Positions 42,181-49,984 of a stretch of 64,000 bases of DNA are shown in pieces. The stretch spans positions 7,087-71,086 of the forward strand of contig CAVQZD010000010.1 of NCBI GenBank assembly GCA_963718375.1, written 5' to 3'. A program made the position numbers and the translations under genes. This DNA is from RBG-16-64-13 sp963718375. GTDB lineage: Bacteria; Actinomycetota; Thermoleophilia; RBG-16-64-13. The notes under the pieces were generated by a model. The model searched no databases and had not been told where the DNA came from. It saw nothing but the letters and a program-made list of their open reading frames with translations. Within the stretch, counting starts at the first letter, position 1; each line of letters begins with the position of its first letter.

Positions 42181-43242
42181 CTAGCCCAGGACGGCGTCGT
42201 CGAGTGGCAGGCGCTCTTCGTTGTACAAGGTCAGCAGGGCATCGACCACCTGGGGGTCGAACTGGCCGGCCCGCTCTCGCTCTATCTCGGCGATGGCGTC
42301 CGGCACAGACCAGGCGTCCTTATACGGTCGGATATGGGTGAGAGCGTCGAACGCGTCCGCGACCGCCACTATCCTCGCGGTCATGGGTATCTCGTCGGCC
42401 TCCAGACCGCAGGGATATCCTTGCCCATCCCAGCGCTCGTGGTGGAAGAGCGCGATCTCTTCGGCCATCTGCACCAGCTCAGAGGTACCGCCGCTGAGCA
42501 GCTTAGCGCCCAGGGCCGAATGCTTGCGCATCATGTCTCGCTCGCTGTCGTCGAAGGGCCCTGCCTTCAGAAGCACCGTGTCCGAGATAGCCACCTTGCC
42601 GAGATCGTGCAAGGTGGCGGTCCTGGCGATAAGGTTGGCGCGCTCGTTCGGCAGTCCCAACTCCAGGGAGATCAGACCGCAGAGTTCGCCTACCCGGTCG
42701 GTGTGCTTGCCGGTGGCATCGTCGCGATACTCGGCGACCCGGCCCAGCCGGTCGAGGATCTCGATGTGAGCTTGCTGGAGTTGGGCGGTGCGGCGCCTTA
42801 CTAGCTCCTCCAGCACGCCTCGGACCTCGTTCACCCTGCGGCTCATGAAGCGCGTCTCGAGCAGCGACCGCACATGGGCGGTGAAGACCTTGAGGTCTAT
42901 GGGCTTAGTGAGAAAGTGGTTGGCGCCCGCCTGCAAGGCCTGGAGCCGGGTCTCGGGCTCCGGCAGGCCGCTGATCATCAGCACGGGCAAGAAGGTGTCC
43001 TCGCTGAGTCGCCCGCTGAGATCACTGAGGAAGTCGTAGCCGTTCATGACCGGCATATTGATATCCAGCACTATGAGATCCGGAGTCGACACGTCGAACT
43101 CCTGCAATGCCCGGGTAGGATCGGTAAACCCTTGAGGAGTCAGGTAGCCGACGTCCTCGAGTGCGCGGCAGAGCAGGCGGACGATGCTGGGCTCGTCATC
43201 TACGATCATTATGCGTGCCTCGGCATGCACTGACTCGGTCAT
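42181..43242 (-). CDS. Response regulator with HD-GYP domain
   Basis: A 353-residue protein. The receiver (about 10-125) has the acidic pair in IMIVDDEPSIVRLL, the phospho-acceptor Asp in LIVLDINMPVMNGYD and the Lys in HFLTKPIDLK. A coiled coil leads to the HD-GYP domain with RTATLHDLGKVAISD and HHERWDGQGYP, so the catalytic His-Asp and Gly-Tyr-Pro motifs are present. HD-GYP proteins degrade cyclic di-GMP. It follows the hybrid kinase gene by 7 bp and is the likely partner. Confidence 0.92.
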   Translation of the reverse strand: MTESVHAEARIMIVDDEPSIVRLLCRALEDVGYLTPQGFTDPTRALQEFDVSTPDLIVLDINMPVMNGYDFLSDLSGRLSEDTFLPVLMISGLPEPETRLQALQAGANHFLTKPIDLKVFTAHVRSLLETRFMSRRVNEVRGVLEELVRRRTAQLQQAHIEILDRLGRVAEYRDDATGKHTDRVGELCGLISLELGLPNERANLIARTATLHDLGKVAISDTVLLKAGPFDDSERDMMRKHSALGAKLLSGGTSELVQMAEEIALFHHERWDGQGYPCGLEADEIPMTARIVAVADAFDALTHIRPYKDAWSVPDAIAEIERERAGQFDPQVVDALLTLYNEERLPLDDAVLG

Positions 43243-43249
43243 CGCGCGG

Positions 43250-46045
43250 CTACTCTCCTCTCACTTGATCAGGGTGGTCGACGGGTCCTGTTTCAGTAAG
43301 CCACGTTTGCACCCAACCGGTCAACTCCTCGGCCGTAAAAGGCTTCTCCAAGGTGGCTGCTTGCGCCGTGCCGGCCGCGCCCGCTTCCGGCACGTCGCTG
43401 GCCTGCGCGGTCAAGAAGAGTACAGGCAACTGCGGGTGCACTTCGGTCGCGATAGAGGCCACCTCTGAGCCCTGCATGGTGCCTGAGAGGAAGGTATCGG
43501 TCACCAAGGCATCGAGTCGAGCGGCGGGGTCGGCCAGGATCTTGACCGCCTGCTCACCATCCTCGAAGGCTAGTGCCTTGAGTCCGCGCCTCTGCAGGAT
43601 GCGGGTGGCCAGGGTGCGGAAGGGGGCATCGGAGTCGACGACAACGACGGTGCGGAGCTGGTGCGCCACCTCCGCGACTCGGCGGCTTGTGTCCGAGGGT
43701 CTTATGGCAGCGCCCGCCCGCGGCAGGTATATGGCGATGGTGGTCCCGCGGCCAGGTTCACTGGTCGCCTCTACGCAGCCACCGCTCTGAGTCACGACAC
43801 CGTACACGGTAGCCAGACCCAGCCCGGTCCCCAGGCCGGGCGGCTTGGTGGTGTAGAAAGGTTCGAACACGTGGGAGAGCACCTCTTCGTCCATGCCGGA
43901 CCCGGTGTCGGTCACAGTGAGCTTTGCGTGCGGACCGGGCTGCATCTCAGGACGCACTTCGCAGAACTGTTCGTCCAGCTCGACGTTCTCGGCCGCCAGG
44001 GTCAAAGTGCCGCCGTCCGGCATGGCGTCTCGAGCGTTCACGGCGAGATTCAGCAGCACCTGAACTAACTGATGCTCGTCCGCCTCCACCTCGACCAAGT
44101 CCGGGCTGAGCGAGGTCTTGAGCTCGATGTCGGCGCCGATAGTCCGGGCAAGCAGCCGCTCGATGTCGGAGACGACGTCGCCCAGCGACAACACCTTGGG
44201 CTGCATGGCCTGCCGACGCGAGAAGGCCAGGATGCGCTGAGTGAGTGCCCCAGCCCGCTGTGCCGCCTCCCTGATCTCGGTGATGTCCTCGGTGACGGAG
44301 CCCTCGGGCAGCTCAGGCGAAGAGAGCAAGAGGTCGCTGTATCCGATGATGGTGGTGAGCACGTTGTTGAAGTCGTGCGCTATGCCTCCGGCCAGCCTGC
44401 CGATGGCCTCCATCTTCTGAGCCTGCAGCAGCTGTTCGTCTCGTTCCTTGAGGGCCTTCAGGGTGTCGGTCTGCTCTTCCCACAGCAGCCGGTAACGCTC
44501 TTCGCTCTCTTTCAGACTGATCTCCGCTAGTTTGCGGTCGGTTATGTCCCGCGCGAAGGCGACGGCCATGTCCCTGTCGTCATGACGGATGTTCGTCACC
44601 GCTATCTCTACCGCGACCCTCCGTCCGTCCCGGGTCTGCCAAGTCTCTTCGAAGAGCATGCCCCCGTCCCTCGACCGGTCCCATCGCTGCTTGAGTAGCT
44701 CGGGCGTCACTTCTGGATCGATCGTCCAGATCTTCGCGCCCTCCAGTTCATCTGGCTCGTATCCCAATAAGTCGCACATCGAGCGATTCGCGTAGATGAT
44801 GTTGCCGTCGGTGTCGATCCAATGGACCATGTCAAGCGCCGTGTCCACCGATGTCTTGGTCAGTTGGAGAGTATCCTCCAGCTCCTTGCGGTCGCTGATG
44901 TCCCGGCAGAACGTGCAGTGGTATCTCTTGTCGTCGAAGATCATCGGGTTCACGGTGATCTCGACGGGGAAGATCCTGCCGTCTTTGGCGCGATGATGCA
45001 CCTGCACCCGGAAGGTGCTCTGCACGGGGGTCGTCTCCCAGCTCTTGGTCCACTTCTGCTTGTCCAGGTCCGGACAGATATCGAAGATGGTCATGTTCAG
45101 CAGCTCATCCCGCGAGTACAGGAGGTGGCGGGTGGTGGATTCGCTCACCTCGATTATCCGTCCGTCGGAGTCGTTCCAGGTCGGATAGTCATTCATCTGG
45201 TCGAGGGAGTACCGCAGTCTCCTGACATCGGCCTCTGCCTTCTTGCGGTCGGTGATGTCTCGAGAGAACGTGCAGTGATACTCGTGGCCATCGAACACCA
45301 TCGGATGCACCGTGATCTCCGCAGGGTACGTCGTGCCGCTCTTGGTGCGGTGTTCCACTTCTGTTCGGAAGAAGTCTGGGGGCTTGATCTCCCGCCAGCT
45401 CCTGACCCACGCTTCGCGGTCGAGCCCGGGGGTCAGGTCGAACACCGTCATCGCCAGGAGCTCTTCTCGCGTGTAACCCAGCTGACGGCAGGCCGCTTCA
45501 CCGATGTCCACTATCCTTCCGTTTGCATCCGACCACGCGGGGAAGTCCTCGAGACGGTCAAACGAGTCCTGCACTCGCCTCAGCGCGGATTCTGCCCGCT
45601 TGCGGTCGGTGATGTCCTCGGAGAAGGTCATGACAAGACCCCCAGGGACCGAGGCGGCACTGAAGCCGAACCACCTATCCAAGCCAGGGTGATGCACCTC
45701 AGCGGTCTCCATGGCCCCCGTGGCGCTGACGCGCGCAGCTATGCCGAGTATGTCCGGGCTTCTCTCGCCGTAGCCGGGGTCTACTTCGTCCAACCTCTGG
45801 CCCACGGCATCGGGCAGGTCGAACGTGTCCCGGAACGCTTTGTTGGCCGCCACGATCTCGAGGTCGACCGGATTCTTCTTCGGGTCGTAGACCAGTCGCC
45901 ACATCGCTATGGCCTGGGGCATCGACTCGAAGATCGAGGCGTAGGGAGGCGGGGCCCCTGCGGACGTCTGCGCCCGCGCCGGCGCCTCGGGCGACGCGGC
46001 GCTCTTCGTGGGCTCGCTATGCTCTCGCTTGTTCCTGGGAGGCAA
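43250..46045 (-). CDS. Hybrid sensor histidine kinase with four PAS domains and a C-terminal receiver
   Basis: A 931-residue cytosolic-looking protein (no membrane span visible). Four PAS domains run from about 35 to 540, each closing on a DITDRK-like PAC motif. PAS2 and PAS3 are closely alike (HPMVFDGHEYHCTFSRDITD versus NPMIFDDKRYHCTFCRDISD). The HisKA box is AGGIAHDFNNVLTTIIGY near 580; HATPase motifs are VLLNLAVNARDAMPDGG, TDTGSGMDEEV and TGLGLATVYG. Residues about 800-925 are a receiver with acceptor Asp in LDALVTDTFLSG. Signals through phosphorelay to the HD-GYP regulator. Confidence 0.92.
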   Translation of the reverse strand: MPPRNKREHSEPTKSAASPEAPARAQTSAGAPPPYASIFESMPQAIAMWRLVYDPKKNPVDLEIVAANKAFRDTFDLPDAVGQRLDEVDPGYGERSPDILGIAARVSATGAMETAEVHHPGLDRWFGFSAASVPGGLVMTFSEDITDRKRAESALRRVQDSFDRLEDFPAWSDANGRIVDIGEAACRQLGYTREELLAMTVFDLTPGLDREAWVRSWREIKPPDFFRTEVEHRTKSGTTYPAEITVHPMVFDGHEYHCTFSRDITDRKKAEADVRRLRYSLDQMNDYPTWNDSDGRIIEVSESTTRHLLYSRDELLNMTIFDICPDLDKQKWTKSWETTPVQSTFRVQVHHRAKDGRIFPVEITVNPMIFDDKRYHCTFCRDISDRKELEDTLQLTKTSVDTALDMVHWIDTDGNIIYANRSMCDLLGYEPDELEGAKIWTIDPEVTPELLKQRWDRSRDGGMLFEETWQTRDGRRVAVEIAVTNIRHDDRDMAVAFARDITDRKLAEISLKESEERYRLLWEEQTDTLKALKERDEQLLQAQKMEAIGRLAGGIAHDFNNVLTTIIGYSDLLLSSPELPEGSVTEDITEIREAAQRAGALTQRILAFSRRQAMQPKVLSLGDVVSDIERLLARTIGADIELKTSLSPDLVEVEADEHQLVQVLLNLAVNARDAMPDGGTLTLAAENVELDEQFCEVRPEMQPGPHAKLTVTDTGSGMDEEVLSHVFEPFYTTKPPGLGTGLGLATVYGVVTQSGGCVEATSEPGRGTTIAIYLPRAGAAIRPSDTSRRVAEVAHQLRTVVVVDSDAPFRTLATRILQRRGLKALAFEDGEQAVKILADPAARLDALVTDTFLSGTMQGSEVASIATEVHPQLPVLFLTAQASDVPEAGAAGTAQAATLEKPFTAEELTGWVQTWLTETGPVDHPDQVRGE

Positions 46046-46063
46046 GCTGCTCTCCTCGGCCGT

Positions 46064-46267
46064 CTAGATCCTGCCTTGGCTGACCAACTTGGCGAAGTGG
46101 TCGACCGAGCGGTCGTAGGTCCTCTCAGCGTCTGCGGGGAAGGCGCAGGCCGGGAGTTCTCGCATCCTCAGATGGTAGCGGAGACAGTCACAACATACGC
46201 CCTTGCGCGAGCAAGGCTCGTATGAGCAGTTGCAGCTGGCGAGGTTGGTGTCTTTCTTACACTCCAT
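46064..46267 (-). CDS. DUF6485 family small Cys-rich protein
   Basis: A 67-residue protein opening MECKKDTNLASCNCSYEPCS, then RKGVCCDCLRYHLRMRELP and ERTYDRSVDHF, the conserved pattern of DUF6485. Seven Cys suggest a metal site. The ATG at 46267 fits the family; an upstream in-frame start would add 12 residues not typical of it. It lies 18 bp before the kinase gene and may be co-transcribed. Function unknown. Confidence 0.85.
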   Translation of the reverse strand: MECKKDTNLASCNCSYEPCSRKGVCCDCLRYHLRMRELPACAFPADAERTYDRSVDHFAKLVSQGRI

Positions 46268-46317
46268 GCGTGCATCATCCCGCATATAGCAGGCTTTGAC
46301 CAATACCCGGGTGGGAC

Positions 46318-46323
46318 TACACT
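46318..46323 (+). promoter_or_regulatory. -10-like box upstream of the catabolic operon
   Basis: TACACT at 46318-46323 lies about 50 nt before the EthD-gene GTG start, in the gap shared with the divergent DUF6485 gene. A clear ribosome-binding site (AGGAGG) is present downstream, so a normal leader is expected. The -35 is not convincing. Confidence 0.35.
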
Positions 46324-46373
46324 ACAAAAGAACAAGACCTAGTCCTATTGCCCAGAAGTCCAGGAGGTGCTCG

Positions 46374-47165
46374 GTGCCCATCAAACTCATGGCAGCTTCC
46401 CGGCGGCGTCCGGGTTTGACCCGGGCAGACTACTTTCGCTACATCGAGCACTACCACGGCACGGTCGCGCGCTTGGAGCGCTTCAAGATCGACCGCTACA
46501 TCCAGAACCACGTGATCGACGGCGCCTTCGGGGTGCTTTCCGATACCGAGCACCACTGCAAGACGTCGGATAGAGAAGCTGTGGTGGAGCTGCATTTCGG
46601 CAGCTTCCGCGACATGCTGGACACCTTGGAGCCGCAGGGGGTGACTCAGTCCCGAGCGAACCAGGACGGCAAGTACTTCGCCGATGAGCCCACCAACATC
46701 ATCGTGATGGCCGAAGAAGTGGAGTTGCCGGTCGTGAGTCCGCGTCCGGCCTTCAACCCCGGGCTGGGCGAGCCCAATCAGGGCGGCGTCAAGGTGCTGC
46801 ACTACATCATGCGCAAGTCGGAAGTCTTCCCCAACGACTATTACAGGCTGTGGCGTCAGGCGCACGACAAGGCTCTGGCCATGTCGCCCTACGCGCAGGA
46901 GATGTTCCGCCGAGTGGTCATGAACAAGCGCTCCCGGGTCAATGACAACGACGCCGCCGCCCGCGCCCACTTCAGGATGGTGGACCCGCCTGTCTACGAC
47001 CTGGTGGTCTCCATCTGGCTCGACAGCATGGAACAGGCGGGAGCCTTCCGGCAGTATCTCGAGGCGGTGCAGGCCAGCGAGCTCGACTTTGCCGACTGGT
47101 CGCGGTCGTTCTTCATCTACTGCAGGCAGGTGCGCATCATCGACGACGCGCCGCCCAAGGAATAG
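46374..47165 (+). CDS. EthD-domain protein with two ferredoxin-like repeats
   Basis: A 263-residue protein. The first EthD half has IKLMAASRRRPGLTRADYFR then YIEHYHGTVARLERFKIDRY; the second repeats the pattern with VLHYIMRKSEVFPNDYYRLW near residue 145. EthD folds are alpha/beta dimeric barrels found in aromatic or ether catabolism and in polyketide cyclases. GTG 46374 follows CAGGAGG at 6-7 nt; longer in-frame starts lack a box. It heads the four-gene run of catabolic-type genes. Confidence 0.8.
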   Translation: MPIKLMAASRRRPGLTRADYFRYIEHYHGTVARLERFKIDRYIQNHVIDGAFGVLSDTEHHCKTSDREAVVELHFGSFRDMLDTLEPQGVTQSRANQDGKYFADEPTNIIVMAEEVELPVVSPRPAFNPGLGEPNQGGVKVLHYIMRKSEVFPNDYYRLWRQAHDKALAMSPYAQEMFRRVVMNKRSRVNDNDAAARAHFRMVDPPVYDLVVSIWLDSMEQAGAFRQYLEAVQASELDFADWSRSFFIYCRQVRIIDDAPPKE

Positions 47166-47178
47166 CGAGGGGATCATC

Positions 47179-48090
47179 ATGACTGACGACAAGACCAGAC
47201 CCGAGTGGATGGCGCAGAAGACCTACACCGAGAACCGCGGGGTCTGCATGCTCAAGGCCGACCTCCCTCCGCTCACGCCTGAGGAAGAAGCTCGGCCTTT
47301 CGCTAAGTACTACTACGAAGAGATCAAACAGCCCGACCCGACCCACTACGCGGCCATGGACAAACCCGTCGACCCGGCCCGCGCGTTCGGCCCCGAAGAG
47401 ATCGACCGCTTGCTGGACGTCACGCAGCTGGGGGCTCAAGAGGTCGAGGTGGGCTGGTGCAACCTGCCCGACGGCGCCGGCTTCATAGCCAACAAGATCT
47501 TCTATCCGGGCGTGACCGCCGACATGATCGACTGGTGGTTCGCGTGGCACCCACTGGAGAACCTACGCTATCGCATCTGGTACCCGCCCCAGCACGGCGG
47601 CATCATGCTGAGCCCCATCGACCGGGCCCGCATCCTCGACCCCGACGTCCCCAATCTCGAGAAGAACTGGGGGGTCACGCACTATGTGACGGAGAATTGC
47701 GACTGCGGCTTCGAGAACATTGACATCACCTTCCGCTCGCCGGCAGATATGGGCTTTGACATGCGACGCTTCGACAAGGTGATCGCCACTTTCGTCGGTG
47801 GCATGGGTTGGGCCGTGACCGTGTACAAGGAAGACAGCTCTATCACGGCTCCGGCCCTGATGTGCCACGTCTTCTATGACGCTCCGGGCGGGCTGCTCCA
47901 TCGCACCCGCTTCTGGCTCGGCTATCGCTTCACCGAAGAGGGGAAGCCCGAGCTCTGCCTGCCACCGGGAGTGTCGGTGCCCGCGGAGGCCGTGCAGGGC
48001 TTGGCCCGTCACAACGTCAAGGAGTTCACGCGTTTCGGCGACTTTCTTCCCCGCATCTACGCGGAGTTGGGCCCGGGGATGTACTGTTAG
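47179..48090 (+). CDS. PhlG/phloretin-hydrolase-like C-C bond hydrolase (DAPG hydrolase family)
   Basis: A 303-residue protein of the 2,4-diacetylphloroglucinol hydrolase family. The typical segments are ADMIDWWFAWHPLENLRYRI, WYPPQHGGIMLSP, GVTHYVTENCDCGFENIDI and LLHRTRFWLGYRF; the conserved His and Glu in these blocks form the zinc site in PhlG. PhlG removes an acetyl group from DAPG; phloretin hydrolase of anaerobic gut bacteria cleaves phloretin to phloroglucinol. The real substrate is unknown but a phloroglucinol-type ketone is likely. It is 13 bp after the EthD gene. Confidence 0.8.
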   Translation: MTDDKTRPEWMAQKTYTENRGVCMLKADLPPLTPEEEARPFAKYYYEEIKQPDPTHYAAMDKPVDPARAFGPEEIDRLLDVTQLGAQEVEVGWCNLPDGAGFIANKIFYPGVTADMIDWWFAWHPLENLRYRIWYPPQHGGIMLSPIDRARILDPDVPNLEKNWGVTHYVTENCDCGFENIDITFRSPADMGFDMRRFDKVIATFVGGMGWAVTVYKEDSSITAPALMCHVFYDAPGGLLHRTRFWLGYRFTEEGKPELCLPPGVSVPAEAVQGLARHNVKEFTRFGDFLPRIYAELGPGMYC

Positions 48091-48140
48091 ACGAACGCTC
48101 GGGCATACCACTGGCTATCGCTGGGCGTAGTCAAATGTGG

Positions 48141-48146
48141 TACGAT
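48141..48146 (+). promoter_or_regulatory. -10-like box upstream of the cyclase-family genes
   Basis: TACGAT at 48141-48146 lies in the 105-bp gap before the first cyclase-family gene, about 50 nt upstream of its ATG, followed by an AT-rich stretch. Suggests that the cyclase pair may have a promoter separate from the PhlG-like gene. The -35 is not clear. Confidence 0.3.
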
Positions 48147-48195
48147 CATTTCACTTTTTTGTGGAATCCCCCCTTCCGTTTGAGGAGACGCGAGC

Positions 48196-49002
48196 ATGAC
48201 CAACGTGGTTACGGACCCATATACAGGGCTCCAGTTCGTCGAACTCAGTCATGAATGGGACCAGCGTGCGCCCTCTTACCCTGGGCAGACAGATGTACGC
48301 GCGGTCCGCGGAGTCAAGCACTCGCAGCACGGAGTGTTGGCTTGGCGCTTCGTGACGTCGATGCACACAGGGACGCATATGAACGCTCCCATCCATCTAG
48401 TCCAGAAGGCTGCCGACTTGGCCGCCATCGACCCGAGCCGCTTCTTTGGCAACGGCGTGATCTTGGATATCCCCAAGAAGAGCTGGGATCTGATCACCGC
48501 CGCCGACCTGGAGAAGGCCAAGCCCGGCGTGCAAGAAGGCGACATAGTGGTCATCTGCACCGGTTGGCACAAGAAGTACTCCGATGCCTTGGAGTACTAC
48601 GGCGAGGCTCCCGGCCTCTCCAAGGACGCGGCCGAATGGCTGGTCTCCAAGAAGCCGAAGTTGGTCGCGGTCGATACCCCGCATGTGGACTGCCCGCTCG
48701 CAACCAACATGGCTCCCCATCGCGGCGGACCGCACATGAAGCGCTTGGTCGGCGAGTACCAGGCCGCCACCGGCAAGGATTGGAAGAAAGAGCACGGTGA
48801 GTGGAACGTGGCGCACAAGACCATCCTGGCCGCGGGCATCCCCACCATCGAGCAAGTGGGTGGCGACGTAGACCAGGTGAAGGGCAAGAGGGCAACCTTG
48901 GCTGCCGTTCCCTGGAAGTTCGAGCACGGTGACGCTTGCCAGGTCAGGTTCATTGCCATGTTCGACCCCAGCGGCAAGTGCCGCATCGAGCCGGGCAAGT
49001 AG
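48196..49002 (+). CDS. Cyclase-family metal-dependent hydrolase A (motif variant HTGTHMNAP)
   Basis: A 268-residue protein of the cyclase superfamily (kynurenine formamidase, isatin hydrolase). The metal motif that usually reads H-x-G-T-H-x-D-x-P is MHTGTHMNAPIH here, with Asn in place of Asp. The other expected parts are present: VELSHEWDQRAPSYPG, GDIVVICTGWHKKY, VAVDTPHVDCPLA and IEQVGGDVDQV. GAGGAG precedes the ATG by 9 nt. Paralogue of the next gene. Ring opening of a cyclic ketone or lactone is plausible. Confidence 0.82.
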   Translation: MTNVVTDPYTGLQFVELSHEWDQRAPSYPGQTDVRAVRGVKHSQHGVLAWRFVTSMHTGTHMNAPIHLVQKAADLAAIDPSRFFGNGVILDIPKKSWDLITAADLEKAKPGVQEGDIVVICTGWHKKYSDALEYYGEAPGLSKDAAEWLVSKKPKLVAVDTPHVDCPLATNMAPHRGGPHMKRLVGEYQAATGKDWKKEHGEWNVAHKTILAAGIPTIEQVGGDVDQVKGKRATLAAVPWKFEHGDACQVRFIAMFDPSGKCRIEPGK

Positions 49003-49032
49003 GCTTCGGAGACTAGGAAAGGATCTAAGTAC

Positions 49033-49815
49033 ATGAGCCTGAAGGTATACAGCCTCGGCCACGTGTTCACGCAGTTCGCGCCGGAGTGGCCGTCGACCCC
49101 GAGCATCAACATCGATGTGCTCAAGTTCCATGCCAAGGACGGCATGTACGAAGTGCAGTGGGAAGGCATCATGCACCGCTGCACCCACATGGACGCTCCC
49201 CTTCACGTGACCGAAAACACCGGCACCATCAACGATTACCCGCTGTGGCGCCTGTTCGGCACCGGCGTGGCTATCGACTGCCCCAAGGACAAGTGGGGCC
49301 TCATCACTCCCGAGGACCTGGAGAACGCTACTCCCAAGATCCAAGAGGGCGACATAGTCATGATCAACACCGGCTTCCACCGCAAGTGGGCCGATACCGA
49401 TGAATACTTCGCCTACGGCCCCGGTATCGGGGAAGAGGGCGCGAAGTGGCTGGTCGACAAGAAGGTCAAGATGGTGGGCTACGGCTGCCAAGCCAATGAC
49501 CACCCGCTGGCCACCAAGTTGGTAGACCACGGCCTCGGCCCCACGCAGCCTCACCTGATGGAAGAGTACAAGCAGGTCACGGGCCGCGACGCCAAGGTGG
49601 ACTTTCCCAAGTGGGAGCCCGCCCACAAGCACCTCATGGTGGTAGGCGGAATCCCGGGCATAGAGAACGTGGGCGGCGACCTGGACGAAGTCACCGGCAA
49701 GCGCTGCACCTTCATGGCCCTGCCGTGGCGTTGGCCGGGTGGCGACGGTTGCATCGTGCAGGTGATGGCTATCACCGACCCGGATGGCACGTTCGAGTTC
49801 GAGACGGGCAAGTAG
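49033..49815 (+). CDS. Cyclase-family metal-dependent hydrolase B (motif variant HRCTHMDAP)
   Basis: A 260-residue paralogue of the preceding protein, alike along its length (GDIVMINTGFHRKWADTDEY and IENVGGDLDEVTGKR align directly). Its metal motif is MHRCTHMDAPLH: the metal Asp is kept but the Gly is Cys. It carries TPEDLENATPKIQEGD. Starts 30 bp after gene A, so the two are co-transcribed; similar length and co-transcription suggest a hetero-oligomer or two sequential steps. Ends before a strong terminator. Confidence 0.82.
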   Translation: MSLKVYSLGHVFTQFAPEWPSTPSINIDVLKFHAKDGMYEVQWEGIMHRCTHMDAPLHVTENTGTINDYPLWRLFGTGVAIDCPKDKWGLITPEDLENATPKIQEGDIVMINTGFHRKWADTDEYFAYGPGIGEEGAKWLVDKKVKMVGYGCQANDHPLATKLVDHGLGPTQPHLMEEYKQVTGRDAKVDFPKWEPAHKHLMVVGGIPGIENVGGDLDEVTGKRCTFMALPWRWPGGDGCIVQVMAITDPDGTFEFETGK

Positions 49816-49876
49816 TTTAGACCCAGCCGCGGCTGGGCGCCAAGCCGGCGCCGCGCGGCTGGTAGGTAGCAAGAGA

Positions 49877-49914
49877 AGAGGCCGGGGATCGCTCCCCGGC
49901 CTCTTTGTTCTTCT
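49877..49914 (+). terminator. Rho-independent terminator after the catabolic operon
   Basis: AGAGGCCGGGGA (49877-49888), loop TCGC and TCCCCGGCCTCT (49893-49904) pair over 12 bp without mismatch, followed by TTGTTCTTCT. A strong intrinsic terminator; it also lies 80 bp from the convergent foldase gene end. Confidence 0.88.
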
Positions 49915-49984
49915 AGATCAGGCCCAGGCCTGTGTCAACCCCCGTGCCGGCGGCCTACGCCGCGCGGGCTGGGTCGCCGACGGA

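Noticed and set aside
44822..46225. A 467-codon open frame on the plus strand
   Set aside because: It is antisense to the PAS region of the hybrid kinase and carries His/Arg/Gly-rich shadow sequence without any motif.
48397..49872. A 491-codon open frame on the minus strand
   Set aside because: It is antisense to the two cyclase-family genes, which have matching motifs and ribosome-binding sites. The antisense translation has His/Val/Leu-rich shadow composition and no domain.
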